From: Gelatoporia subvermispora B
Lineage: Eukaryota; Basidiomycota; Agaricomycetes; Polyporales; Gelatoporiaceae
Direction of reading: 5' to 3'
DNA: 64,000 nt
NCBI GenBank assembly: GCA_000320605.2
Contig: KB445812.1
Span: 1 to 64,000, forward strand
Shown here: in pieces, positions 10,976 through 23,340 of the stretch
Position numbering within the stretch: the stretch's first letter is position 1
Layout: each line of letters opens with the position of its first letter
Notes under the pieces: generated by a model
The model's input: only the letters and a program-made list of their open reading frames with translations
What the model was told of the DNA's origin: nothing
The model's database searches: none
Program-made: the position numbers and the translations under genes

Positions 10976-13400
10976 TCAGTCACGATACTCTGAAGTGTAA
11001 GGTTGGTGCTGCTCTATCTGAACGGCCGATCCTACTCGCTTGTAACCTCTCGTCGCGCTGGCACTCTTGGCGACGAGAGCGCAAATGATGATGAGGAGCA
11101 CAAGCGCTGCGCCGATAAGACCCATGATGATGTACGTATTCCGGGTAAGGCCAGACAGGTCGACAGACGAAGACGATGCGCTTGGGTCAGCTTCCAGAGC
11201 TTCGTCAATCTTGGCAATGTCAGCACCAGCCGCAGTGGATTGCTGAGGCACGACAGATGATGACAGCGAAGGTGGGGCAGTTGACGAGGCCGCGGTCACG
11301 AAGGATGCTGCAGTGGGCGATGCCAAAGGGGCCGAAGAAGGTACCGCACTCGACAAAGCTGATGACGAAGAAGGTGCCGCACTCGACGGGACTGACAACG
11401 AAGAAACAGGCGCAGATGTCGGAGGAATAGAGGCCGACGTGATGCCAGAGAGGGGTGCTGATGTACTCGACGCTGAAGTTGGGAGCACCGAGGTTGGCGT
11501 TACCCCTTCCAAAGCAATATCGATGAATGCAGAAATGCGGTCATCATTCAAGAGCTCAAACTCCTCCGCAGCTGCAACAGGATCAGTCATCTACGCAGGA
11601 ATGAGCTTAGCACATCGAGTATGTGGAGAGCGACATACGCTGAGGAGCTGAGTGTAGGGGAGTGGATCCCCCAGTGTCGTCCAATTATTGAAGTGATGCA
11701 GCGTATAAACGTTTCTGCAATTCGATAGTCAATAACACAACAAACTCGTACTTTTGTGTACCCTGACCTGAGAAATGAGTCACCGACAAGGAAAGCTGGA
11801 ACATACGTACTCAGTTGCGACCGACATTAAGAGACTCAAGCGTGCGTACTCACCACCTGGGATCGTCGGATTGAACAGATAGCCATACGACGCGATACAC
11901 ACAGGCCCATTCTCATTAACATCGATGAGTTCGGTCATATCAATGGGATGCATTGCATATGGCAGACCGCTGTATGCATGTCTCATCAGCCGTCATCGGG
12001 CGTATAGACAGGCCAAGTGACTCACCCGAAAGAGAAAGTAACGTTCACCTGCACATCACAGGGGACAAAGTACGTTCCGTCGTCCGTTTGATTGTATGCG
12101 ATCGACTTGTACATAAGGTCGACAAAGTAAGGATCCACGTTTGCTAGAGGGAAGCAACTCTCAGTTATCGCTCCATTGTCGTGACATAAGTACATACCGG
12201 TGGGCGTCCCAGAATCGAATATCACAGTCAGGTTATGTTCACCTGATTGGCTATCGAGCGATGGAAAATGTTCCGAGTTACCGTCAGGTAGTGCGCGACA
12301 ATGTATGTAACTCACGTAGCATTGTACCACTGGCCATTGATGAAGACGCCGTCTGCATGCGCTTCCCAATGATCGGTTGCCCCCGAAAGGTTGAGTTTGG
12401 GTGCATCGAGAATCTGTGCCAACTCAGGAGACGGTTCACCTAGCAGAACATGATATTTGGATGCAGTTCGGGAGAGCGATATATATTGCACACACCAATG
12501 GTGAATATACCGCCATCCGTAGTCTCGTTTCCATCGTTGCGCGCTATCCAGAAGGTGAAGTATTGTGGAAGATCGGAATTCTGCGCGAAGATCTAGCGTT
12601 GATAGCAAAGCGTATCAGCTACACATATGAAACCACGATGTCGATGATGCCCACATTTTGGAGGAGTGTAAGGCCTTTAACGCTAGAATTCGCTTGTACG
12701 AGGCTATCTTGGATGCTGCTGTCTTCCGATGGACTGTGGAAAGCAATTCATCGGAGATCCTTACTCCAGAGACCATGATAACCTACGGGCCAAGTCCAAC
12801 CAGACCATTCAATACCATGTCGACAGGATCTCCAAGAGGAGATGAGCCTGTTGAGCCGTCGCTGATTGCATAGACTACTCGACATTAGTGAGATTTGGGC
12901 ATTGGGTCAGGACTAACGCACTGAAGGCTTGATTTTCGACCGCAATGTCCGCGAAGGTCGCCTGAGTGAGTAACACGCTCCCCTGAATGGAGGAGAGTAG
13001 ATCTCCATCCCCGTAGTTGATTTCCGCATAAGCGGAAGTATTGGTAAAATGTGTGATTGTGACCCCGGTCGTGTTGATCCAGATGTCTGGGCTACCAGTG
13101 TCGAGGATGACCTACAATTGACATATAGTAGTGTATCATCTTCAACTGTCGAGGACCAAGACGCACCTCGAGCTGTTGACCATCCAAAAATAGCGTTCCA
13201 GCATATCTGATATTACTCAGGTCTTCGAATCCAGTGACCAAGTTGAGATTCGGGGAGGACCACGACATGCGAGAAGCATTCACGGCATTGGGTGAGCTCT
13301 GTTTCTTAATGATTTGACGTTTGACGGGTATGTGCAGCGCGAGCGTAGAAGCAAGAAGCGACAGAGCTAGACATTGCTGCAGAAGTCGTGAGTGATGCAT
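10976..13400 (-). CDS. Membrane-anchored aspartic protease (pepsin family A1)
   Basis: Twelve exons (13167-13400, 12922-13111, 12787-12874, 12625-12733, 12496-12580, 12316-12439, 12198-12250, 12026-12143, 11854-11969, 11768-11795, 11639-11714, 10976-11590) join in frame to 611 residues. The start is followed by a hydrophobic signal peptide (LALSLLASTLAL) and a basic propeptide-like KRQIIKK. Both catalytic motifs are intact: VILDTGSPDIW (Asp82) and VIFDSGTPT (Asp289). The flap reads INYGDGD, and GLVGLGP and FLVGDSFLR are at their usual places. After the catalytic domain comes a Ser/Ala/Pro-rich stalk of about 130 residues. Then come one transmembrane helix (about 558-581) and a short basic tail. 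The enzyme should cleave proteins at the cell surface or in the secretory route at acid pH. Exon 10 is only 28 nt. Confidence 0.9.
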
Positions 13401-15668
13401 GTCAGGTCAGTGAGGTGAGAAGCACACACATCTCAAAATTACTTTATATCCTTCTGGGACCTGACGCCAAACGCCGTCCAGCGAGCGCGAGATCGGTATT
13501 GACATCGCACAGATTTTTTGATGCGCCCGAACAGCTTCACGCTTCCGGGTGCTAGTCAACCATGCCCCAACTCGCTGAGCCTCAGATCCTACGACGCGAT
13601 GTCCTGTAGGAATACTGGACCATTGGTTTCATCGATTACACACTCCGTCAAGCCTATCCTCAAAGTCGCTAGTGAGACGGTGAGACATCGCGGTCAAGGT
13701 TGACGGGAGCGTCCCGCCGATCAAGGTTGCTAGCCGAAGTAGAGACGCGCGTCGTCTCACTGATGACATCTACTCAGCCTTTGCAGCGTTCAACGGAGCT
13801 GTGCAAAGTGCACACCTGAACTGCATACATCCAAGGGACTGTGACCGGCAAAGCGCATTTACGATGCTTTTCCCGGCGATCGACTTCGGCCACACGCGCA
13901 TCGCTTCCTCGCTCTGCGCCTCTTGACTGCGGACGCCCTCAAGCTCGATAGGACTTGTTGATAGGCTGCGCTGACTCGCTTGTAACTCCGGGAGCTACTG
14001 GTGCTCATCGCAACGAAGCTGTGAACGACGCTGGGTACATGGCATTACTGTGTCGCCGACCACGCTCATGCGCACATATTGGCAGCCACGTGGCTGCGTG
14101 GACTCCTCTGTCGCTGCTTAACACACTGCCTCTCGATGGGCTGATAGGCTCGAAACCTATTGGAATATCGTCAATCTGAAGCTGGTCCTGTTGAGGTCTT
14201 TAGATAAGGCACTCTTTAGCCCTTCTGCACTTTTTGATCTCTGAGACCGTCTAGTCCATAATCCTGAGCGCCCTCCTTGAGGGTATATTGACGCCTATCT
14301 GCCCGTCATCAAAAGGTCTACACCAATACACCACCTCTCAAAGTCTTCAACGTAAAACGAATGATATCAAAGGATTTTTCAACGTCTGGATGCGCACTGC
14401 GCATCTCGGCTCGCTTAGCGATATTCATGTGGTGATACAGCAAATATAGTCGGGCTTCACGGTGATCTCTCGGAAACGTACGCTGACATCCACGAGGACC
14501 CTTGTAGCAAGCTGGACAATGCTCTTTAGTGTCTCTGAGCTTGTTACTGTGGCCACCTCGGGTTTGCTCGTATAAATTGAGGATGGCGCCCACAGACTAC
14601 GCACATCGAAGTGAATGCTCCGAGCGATCTGATGCTTCTCCAGAATGCTCAGAAAAGAAACATCCAGGAAGCATCGCCCGTTTAATTCGAGCCAGCTCGT
14701 CTGATTCCGATCGTTCTGCGCCTTCACAACTCTCGTCTCGGGTTTTCCTCTCAGCAGTGCTCTCACAGCTAGCGGGCCAAGTGCATGCGACGTTTATGTA
14801 CTTATCTGGAGTGTCTGGGGTGTCAAAGAGATCATGTTGTTCTGACACGCCTATTCTCTTCCGCGGACGGCCAAGGTCTCATAGTCAGGGCTTCAAACGA
14901 GGCCAATTACTCAGAGACTTGGATCAATCCGAGCGGACCTTGTGAAATGCTGCATTAACAATTACTAAATTTATGCTCTCCTCATTGCGGCTTCTTACTG
15001 ATGAGCAGTGTGTGAGTAGACTGTACAATTTTACTCATACTCACAATCCCGTTGCTACCTTTCAACGGCTCGCTGATGAAGCAGATTGGAGATATTGCAT
15101 ACATCTGTCAACTCTAGATACCATCGGTCTATTCTTTATCGATATCACAACGCCTTCGTGTAACAAAAACAATACAACACGAAGAGCTGATTGACGAGAT
15201 TAACGAACTCAAACAGTGGACAAACTGCTGTGCTGAGTCCCGGTCAAGACCGAGTCCGGCAAATCTCCGGGAATATTGCACATGGCTCGCATCAGCAAGC
15301 ACGTGAGAGCATCAGTCCTAACCACACTCCGTCGCCCTGCTGAGAGACTTCTTCGTGTAGCTTCGACCATTATTCCCCTTGTTCTGGTAATGGTGAGCTC
15401 CTAATATAGCAAGTAGACGTTGGCTCGGGACTCGGAAAACCGATAACGCCCATCTGCAATCGTGCTTCCGTCCTAGCCACACTACATTATCTTTACCCCA
15501 CCCTCTATACGGAGCAACCACACACCGGTTTGGTGACACTCATCCCACAACTCTGATATTCACCTATCCTCCGTACGCCTCCGGGGTACTCTACGACATT
15601 TTTCGACGAGTATCTTGCACAGGCTCACCTTTTGCCACAGAACCGACCAGAAGGCAACCACTGCCACA
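13401..15668. other. Gene-poor spacer; one possible coding relic near 14320-14850 (-)
   Basis: The protease promoter occupies the left edge. Between about 14318 and 14850 the minus strand carries protein-like stretches in three frames, for example LGRPRKRIGVSEQHDLF-type and KEHCPACYKGP segments. I could not join them with acceptable splice sites. They may be a decayed gene. The remainder, AT-richer around 14950-15250, shows nothing. Confidence 0.35.
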
Positions 15669-18037
15669 ATGAAGAGTACGAATAAACTCAACGCTTCTGC
15701 GGCACCTATTGAAGAGTGGTATGATGGTTTAGTAACTTTCTTCCGCATGATTGACGTGCCATTCAGTTCTGCTCTCGACAATGCACGATGGGAAGGTGTG
15801 GCGGTAATGACGACGCCACACCCTGAATCGATGTTTCCGTGTCGTGATCTTATCCGTGAGTCATACTCAGCTGCATCTTCGTGCAATTGTATTATTGAAA
15901 CCCCCGCTCCTATAAAAAAGGTCAGGATTCACAGGAGCAACCGGCCAGCGAGTGCAAGAGCGCTAATTCTCACCTTGCAGGAACCGCACACGGTACACCG
16001 GCCCCTATACTGCCAAAGCAAAACTCGGTTGCCGAAATAGGCGATAATATCAGGCCCGATCATGCGGACAATGAGTGAGATTGAGCTCTACACATGATGG
16101 TCTTTCGGTATCCCTTACAACAGCTCTCCTACTTCCAGCGACCCCACACATCGTTATACACGTGCTGAGAAGGGGAAGTGGGTAGACCGAAGGGAGGGAT
16201 GTTCAACAGCACGGTCTGGGACTCGCGGGAGCGTCGTGTCCAACGATTCCGAGCTGAATCATCGAAAGGATCTCCAGTCAGCAAATCTCCCGGTAATTGT
16301 GGAGTCCGCCGCACCAAGTAATCCAGCAACTTCGACGAAGTTTGCTTCAGCAAGCCGTCTTGAAGCTTCGACTGTTATACTAAGCACTCCCCTTGCAGTC
16401 AGACCTGTCGCATGGACATCTTGGCTGGACAGCTCGCGCATTGGTACCGGATGGATGCATTCGAGGCTTGATGCAGCTCAAGGAGCCCTTGTGACGGCTA
16501 GTCCAATGCCCTGGAATGCAGTTAGTCCTTCTCACGTCGTCCTGCCCCTTTCTGCACCTACCACGGATGTCATGGACTGCTCAGCGGACTTTGAGCCAGG
16601 CCTGATGGGAGCGGAAATGGATGTGTGCGAAACGTCAGAACTAATCGGATTTGCGGCTCAGTCGGCGCGAGGGTTAGAGATCGAGCACAGAATAGACCAG
16701 TTGCAAGCTTTTGAGAGCATTATGGATGTGGACCTGCCGAATCACGAGTCTGGGGGAGCGTACGGAGAGGTTTACGAGGACGTGAGTGAAATCTATCCCA
16801 GCTCCGAAGATATCTCTAACAGCATCGCGATGTTTAGTTTGCAAAATGCGCAGCAAGGACACTTGAGCTATACGAGAAGGACGGTGACGCCGTTTTGGTG
16901 CCATTATCGGAGTTGGGAGCATGTGCTCGTCTGTATAAACGAGATGGAAGTTTCTACATGCAACACAAGGTAGTCAATTTTCGACTTTCCAGCCCTAGGA
17001 GAATGCCTTACTTCCATGCATTTCAGGATCGGCGTCACAGACGTCGCATTGGTCATTGCGCCACGCATCGCGCTGGAGGAAACACCAAAATGCTGAAGCA
17101 AACGGACAGGCGAAAATATACTCATACAGTCGCATCTATCCAAGGTGACAGGCTGCGTGCTAGCTGCAAGCGTGTTATCCTTTCTCGGAGGCTTCAACTA
17201 CTTTCGCCTGAATCCGAGCGCCGACGGCTTCCAGTAATAACGCGCCAATCTTACAGGGTTCTCGCCGCCAAGTCGATTCGTAGTTCTGTACTAGGAACAG
17301 AACGATCGAAGATCAACCAGAAGGACGTCCGGCCGATCTCACATGCAGTGGAGCCGGAGCCTGCATGCTCTACTGACGAAATATCTGAGCAGACTCGCGC
17401 ACAAGGGCTCTCAAATGTAGATGAAGCTCCCACCGTAGATGAGACGGGACCAGCGGCGATTGGAACACATAAGCAGGAACGCAAGAGTCTAGAGAAGACG
17501 ATAACCGAGGGACACAACGAGGCGTCTTCAGAGCATTGCGAGCGGCGCCCGGCGACGATCAACGACTCGTTGAGTGCACAGCAGCCGAACTCTATGACCA
17601 TCACCGTCCCCGAGGGGCAAGCGCCGTCTAGTTCTCGCCTTGCCTCACCAGAAGCCGCCAACACCGGGAGCACTGTAGAATCCCCAATCATCAAGACGCC
17701 ACCATCCACACTAGCTAGCGAGTCGAACGTCGTCGTGCGAGAACATGACACCGCGAACGACAGCTGGCTCGGGTCGAACTGGCTCGTCCAGCTGCTGAAG
17801 AACCCGTGCGCACGCACAACCTCCGACATCTCGCTTCAGCGAGAAGAGTTCGGTGGCGACGTTGAACGCCGCCTGCGAAGGTTGCGGGAACTTCGGGAAC
17901 GTCTGAAGCGGGCCGCGAAACATCCCGAGGGGAATCATCGACCGAGCCGCCTAGAGTGCATCGTGCGCGGGGCAAGCGTGAGTGGTTCTTCGAATTGCAT
18001 GAATGACAGCTTACGAACGACAACACACTCAATGTAG
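15669..18037 (+). CDS. Uncharacterised five-exon protein with C-terminal coiled-coil-like segment
   Basis: Exons 15669-15855, 15981-16074, 16124-16781, 16838-16969 and 17027-18037 join in constant phase. Donors are GTGAGT, GTGAGA, GTGAGT and GTAGTC, and the third intron has a CTAAC branch site. I recognise no domain. The N-terminal part contains EEWYDGLVTFFRMIDVPFSS. The middle has a compact, probably folded segment: VYEDFAKCAARTLELYEK, then GDAVLVPLSELGACARLYKR and DGSFYMQHK. A long Ser/Glu-rich linker follows, and then a charged helix RRLRRLRELRERLKRAA. An alternative last intron (17978-18087) would replace the final residues by a further helix, SLQDLQRRYQECQCLVKHVL, ending at 18372. The start methionine is my choice; an upstream exon cannot be excluded. 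Codon use and phase argue for a real gene. Confidence 0.6.
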
Positions 18038-21000
18038 TATCTCGTCACATAACGTCTCCTGTTATCGCCGACCTGAACGTGGTCTAGGCTGCGGCGTCGC
18101 TTCAGGACCTCCAACGGCGATATCAAGAATGCCAATGTCTCGTAAAGCACGTGCTCAAGCTAAATATATGCGCGTACTCGCCTTCGCTGCTCAGAAAGTG
18201 CACTGTCCATTCCCAATCCACTTTCAAAGCCTACGTGCTCGGGCGGTCCTTGCATCACTTCGGTTCTGCGAGTCCAATCTCGACATCAAACTTCTACAGC
18301 AACTTTCCTCCCTTCTGCTTCGTTGCCGCGCCTCTTGCATGCGTGCGCCGAGCTGCTAATTCAGGGGCCTGAAGGGTACCTCGCCAATTTCCTGTCTGTT
18401 TACAGTTCCAGCAGAACGATCCCAAGTACGCGAGGTGACATTTCGAAGGTGCTTAAGCTCCATTCCGTCTCGCGCCCGGACATCGACCTGTTCCTCGTTT
18501 CGAACTAACCGGTGTCCCTCTCATGCGCCACCCAGCGCTCGGGACAAATTTTTCTCATAGCGCCCCGCAAAAAATTGGATCGCACATCTCGAGTCGACCC
18601 TGCGCGGCTGCAACCCCGAGCGACAGCATCCTCGTATACCTTTCGTTATTCCTTCAGTCTCTTGATTCTCGCTGGGATGTGAATTCTCTCTTGTCAAAAC
18701 GTCTCGTTTCGAATGTACGATTAGTATCAACGTATCATAGAACCCTATTTATCGAAAGATCACTTGCTCTCGACCCAAGGCACACCTCTGCCCGCGCACT
18801 TTTCGCATCACAACAAAGCGCGCATCGCCAAATCTGGGTAAGCCATCCCCGAAAAGACCAGCTGCCCAATCCATTCCAGCACCCATCCAATCGTCTCTCA
18901 GCTGGAATGACACGCAAACCCACCTCCCACGCTCGCGCATCGTCCCACCCTCCAAGTCTCACCTTCCGCACCCAAGTCTCTCCAGCTCTACGCCAACAAC
19001 CACGATCCACCCGCTTCCACCCGCTTCTCCCGCGAGCCCACCCAACCCGTCTATGCGCCTGCCAGCCAGCCTGTCAACCCATCGCCGCCGCCCCAATCGC
19101 AATGGGCCCCCACAACAGGTGCCTGGCCGCGCCTTCGCATGCCGGCACACTTATCTCTCTTATCGCGCGCGGGAGCGAGATCGTGCAGGACTGCGAACCG
19201 CGGGTGAGAGCGCAGGCGCAAGAGCGGCGATACGGTGTCCTCGCGGGTTCCCAACCTGTCCTGAGGGCCGTATGCAGATTCTCGTCCTACTGCAAAGCGC
19301 TCGTCGGGGGAACGTACCACCGAGGCGACATAAACGCCTCGCTGCAGGGCAGAAGTGATATAGCGTTCGTGCTCGCAAGAGAGACGCGGCTGCCTCTCGC
19401 GCGCATGCAACGACGGGCAGCGTCGCGCAGCCTCTGTACGCCCATCCGAAATCGCGGGATAGCACCATTCTCAGGCGTCCCACGACCCGCGCGGGGCGAA
19501 AGAACGCGTCCACCTCTCGCACCTTCCAGCAGCATCCAAGCTCTGCGTCCAGATGCCAGAGATAGCCAGCGCACCCACAAAACGCGTGCACACGCAGGGC
19601 AAAGGAAAAGGAAAAAAGAAAGCGCAAATGACGTACCCGTCCATCCCGCGCGCTGACGTCGCCCGTCCGCGCACTTCTCTTCCCTCGTCTGCTCTCTCCG
19701 GGCTTCCATCTGCCCTCCCACCCTTGCCTCGCACCCGATTTTCCAGATTTCGAGCACGGCTTAGACGTAATCCAGACGTACGGTGGGCGATGACGCCATG
19801 GGCAAATTTCGAGCGGACAGCCCCGGGATGGCACTGGCATGTTCTGGCCCAGACGCGACGACGAGCGCCGGGGGCGCAGCCTATAGCCTATCAGCCTCGG
19901 TGCATCATCGCATCGTCCCACCGCGCACACTCGAATTCCAGACGTCCGCTCGCGGCGTGTGGCGCATGGCAAGTGCACTCGCGAACAGACGTCGTCGGCA
20001 AAGACAATGGTGCGTGTGGCCACGACCCGGCGTCGAGCCTCTTCGCGCTCCGAGACCGCCCGGACAGGCGCAGCCAGGAGCTGCCCAATCCCGCTTTGCA
20101 CGGGGCTCCGGCGGGCGGGCACGGCCGAATCGGCGAGAAGCAGCGAGAAACGCGGCGGAGAGCGCGGCAGACGGGTCCTGGCACGGCCGGATCGGCAAAA
20201 GCGTCAGCGGCCGCGCTTGCAGAGGGTGCGAAGCAGCGCGCCAGAGGGCCGCAGCGCGGGCCGCCAGCTTAAGGGCCCGAGTGCTAGAGTGTATTGCTGA
20301 GGAAACCCGGGCGATGCCCCGGCGCAGTCCGCCACGAGAAATGGTCAGGCAAGCGGGAAAGCAGTGCGTGGGGATCGCAGGGGCGAGACACCGGGCGCAT
20401 GCGGTCGAGTTGCGATGCACGAGTAGGCGCATATATGCCAGGGCCTCGAGTATCACGGCGACGAGGCAATGGTCGGTGTTCTCAGAAGATGCCAGTCGAA
20501 GTGAGCTTGTGATTTGCATGTTGAGGTGAGAGCAGGTTGCGATGCACGGCCGGGAGACATGCACGCTAGTGCGCGGCGAGCCAAAGAGGTTTGAGAGCGA
20601 ACACGCGGCTCGAGTCGCAGGGATAGACAGTCTTCCAGTGCCGAGCCAAACCAGCTTGTGCGCGCACCGGGCAGACAATGATATATGAATCCCAGGGAGC
20701 ACCTCTCGGAGCGCGCCTGCTTGCGCTTCATAGCCAGAGCGGGGGCGCTGCTCGGTCGAGGTAACGGAGAAGCGAGGAGGCTCCGGCGTCCGATATGGCT
20801 CCACAGCAGCGGGGGGCAGCGGCGAGCCTAGACGGCGTGGCGAGGACTTGATGAGGTCGAGGGGCCGAGAAGAGGAAGTCAGTCGCTGATGCTGCGCCAG
20901 CGAGAAGCCGCAGGGGTAGTCGCCACAGGGTAACCAGCTCGGAGCGGATACACGTACAAGCGTTGGGCAGCCCCCAAGTCTGCCACCGCGCCGCCATGCC

Positions 21001-23340
21001 CGGGGCCGCCTTCCCTCTCATGTTCTTCGTGCGCACGTGCGCACAAGTCCTCGGCCGCACCCTCAAAGTCCCGGTTCGCGCGTCGAGATCGTTCTCCTGC
21101 CAAGCAAGTGTGCCCAAGTCCAACGAGCGAACGAGACGGCGAAGCAGCACGAGATGCGCGACCGGAAAGGACGAGACGGTGCGGGGGCGAAGAAGCAGCA
21201 GGGCGCGCAGCGTGGTGGCGTCCGCGCGCGACGCCCGCTTGTCCTCGCCCCCAGCTCTTTCCTGGCCGATTCTGGCTGCAACCTGCCGCTCCTGTCGACC
21301 CGAGGACGAGTGGCGAGAAGTCCTGCCGCCGTCGTGGCGTCCGCGCGTACCGCCAGGTCGACGGCCAAGGCGGTGCGGGGGCGAAGAGCAGCGTGGTGGC
21401 GTCCGCGCGTAGTCTTTGGGCCTTCCCTCGCCGATTCTGGTTGCGTTCGCAGTCCGGTTCGAGCCGCAAGAAGAGTTCATCTCCCCGTCCTTGTCGCCGT
21501 TCCTGAGCGCGAGCAGCTCGCAGCTCGTCTTTGCCATGCGCGGCTGCCATGCGCGGCGCTGGTACGCCCCGACAGCGAACTGCGGCGGATTTCCGGTCCT
21601 CAAGCCCAAGAAGGAGGATCCTCGGCCTGGGCTGGGTCCGCCAGGATGAGACACACGCCCGTACGCCAGTCATCCCCGCCCTGCTCGTCGCCTCGGAAGC
21701 CCATCGAGTACACGCACCCCCACACAGGCTGCGCGCCCTTGCCCCAGGGGGCGAACCAACTCCCGGATCCCGCGCCCGCGCACTCCCTTGCCAGTTGCCA
21801 GTTACCCAGCGCAGCGCCACGCAGCACAGCGCAAGCCAGGAGCAATATCTGGCAGGCGCATCCGTTCGCCCAGCCGCACCGTCATCCGTCCTCGGCAGAC
21901 CTCATCGGGCCATCCATACGTTCATACGTAGCGCGCGCGATCCTAGCGACGCCAGCCGGGAGCCGCCAGTAAATGAAGTCGCCGGGCAAAGGGGCGCGCC
22001 TGCCCAGCCGATTGCGAGGGACCTGGTCGATGCGACGAGGGGGGCCGTCGAGGAAAGTGCTTCAGGTCTTCATGCCGGCATGCATACGTCGGACTGCAGT
22101 CTCCGTGCGGTGGGCGGATCGGACTCGGATAGGCGATCGCGCGGGATGGGTGCATCAGCGGCCGGTGATCAGTGGAGGTGGTGGGACGACTCGCGGGTGC
22201 GGGGGAGTGCCTTTTCGGGCGTCGTGCGCGCAAAACGAGGGCGGGCTTATAAGAAAGGATATGCGCCGAGCGGGCGATGGCGATGGGCGACGATAGCGGC
22301 TCGCGGAACATGGGCGGTCGGGTGACCCACAGGCGAGGCGGGGATGTCGTACGCGCTCCCGGGCTTTTCAGCGCGGGCTCCAGCTGGGTTGCAAATGCCC
22401 CGAACTCAAGGACGACGGGGAGATGGGGTCGGATACTGGAAAGAGGCGGAGGGGCGGGCGGATGGGGGTTCGCGACGGGATGGGCAGCCGGGGCCCGGGG
22501 GCGTGGGCCGGAGATGGCGGCGATAGATTCGCTCCCGTTGGGCATGAGCGTGGCTGTCTTCCTGCGCAGCGAGTACAAACGAGATGCCCCTTCGAACCCT
22601 GCTGCCAGAAGGTTGCGATACCCAGTGCGGCGGGTGCACCCTGCCATACCTCGTCTCCCCGTCAGCCCGGATCCTGCGCACTCACGTCCAAGCCGCGCTT
22701 GGCCTTGTATACAGCGCACACTCGGCTGAATTCCATCGCGGATCGCAGGGCGAACGCGCGCCATCGAGGACATCAGTCCCAGCTTTCGAGTCCGAGTCCG
22801 AGGGTGGGGGCTGCGCACGCACGACGGGGGCTCGCGAGCCAGCGCAGCGCCGGAGTCGGCTGGCGCGCGCCGGCGTCGGCCACGGCGCAGCGCGCGGGCA
22901 CAGCAGCGGCTGGCAGCCTCTGGCAGCCGTCGTCAGCCGTCGTCGCGAGCCGGACGCTACCGGACCGACCGCCGGGGCCCGGGGAGTGGCCGGCCGGGTG
23001 CGTCTTAGTCAGCAGGGGATGGGATGGGAGGGGGCACTGCGGGCGCCTGTTGTTTGTTTCGTTCGTTCACACTCTCATTGAGAGGCTCGCGAGAGGCCGG
23101 TGCCTGCTCGTGCTCGTGCTCGCCGCTCGGATCTGAGAAGAGGATATATCACAGCCCACTTCCAACATGCACATCCGTTCATAACCCCCGGCGAACAAGC
23201 CACCCCTCCTCGTACCCTCCTTCGAGCATCGCTCGCCGTCCTCGGCGCGCACTCTGCCCGCCTCAAAACTTCCTCCAGCCACCGCCTAACCAACCACCAC
23301 CCCTCCTCGCCCCGCCCAGTCGCAGGTACACCCGGCCAGG
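18038..23340. other. GC-rich gene-poor island, left part
   Basis: From about 18.9 kb the base composition rises sharply, and long overlapping open frames appear on both strands because stop codons are rare, not because of selection. None shows a family motif. One plus-strand stretch near 18950-19190 (segments NNHDPPASTRF and PVYAPASQPVNPSPPPQSQW) looks somewhat protein-like and could be an exon of an unrecognised gene. A diverged repeat pair lies at 21178-21443. Just upstream of the gene at 23341 a CTAAC plus pyrimidine tract plus CAG (about 23286-23325) could end a 5'-UTR intron. Confidence 0.45.
21178..21443. repeat. Diverged direct repeat in the GC island
   Basis: A module beginning GGTGCGGGGGCGAAGA, then AGCAGCGTGGTGGCGTCCGC, and later CTCGCCGATTCTGG-like sequence occurs twice, at about 21178-21275 and 21380-21443. 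A third copy of GTGGCGTCCGCGCGT lies between them near 21328. The copies differ by small insertions. Origin unknown. Confidence 0.6.

Noticed and set aside
15560..15886. Small single-TM protein on the minus strand (AAEALSLFVLFIVAVVAFW)
   Set aside because: It has a good GTGAGC donor, but the plus strand over the same bases gives phase-consistent exons of a larger gene; I prefer the latter, though the choice is not certain.
19160..20122. Long minus-strand open frame in the GC island
   Set aside because: Competing frames of similar length are open on both strands here. Arg/Ala/Pro-rich composition without motifs is expected from base content alone.
20728..21972. Long open frames on both strands around the repeated GTGGCGTCCGC modules
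   Set aside because: Repeats shift between frames, so no frame is conserved across copies; no start context or splice support.
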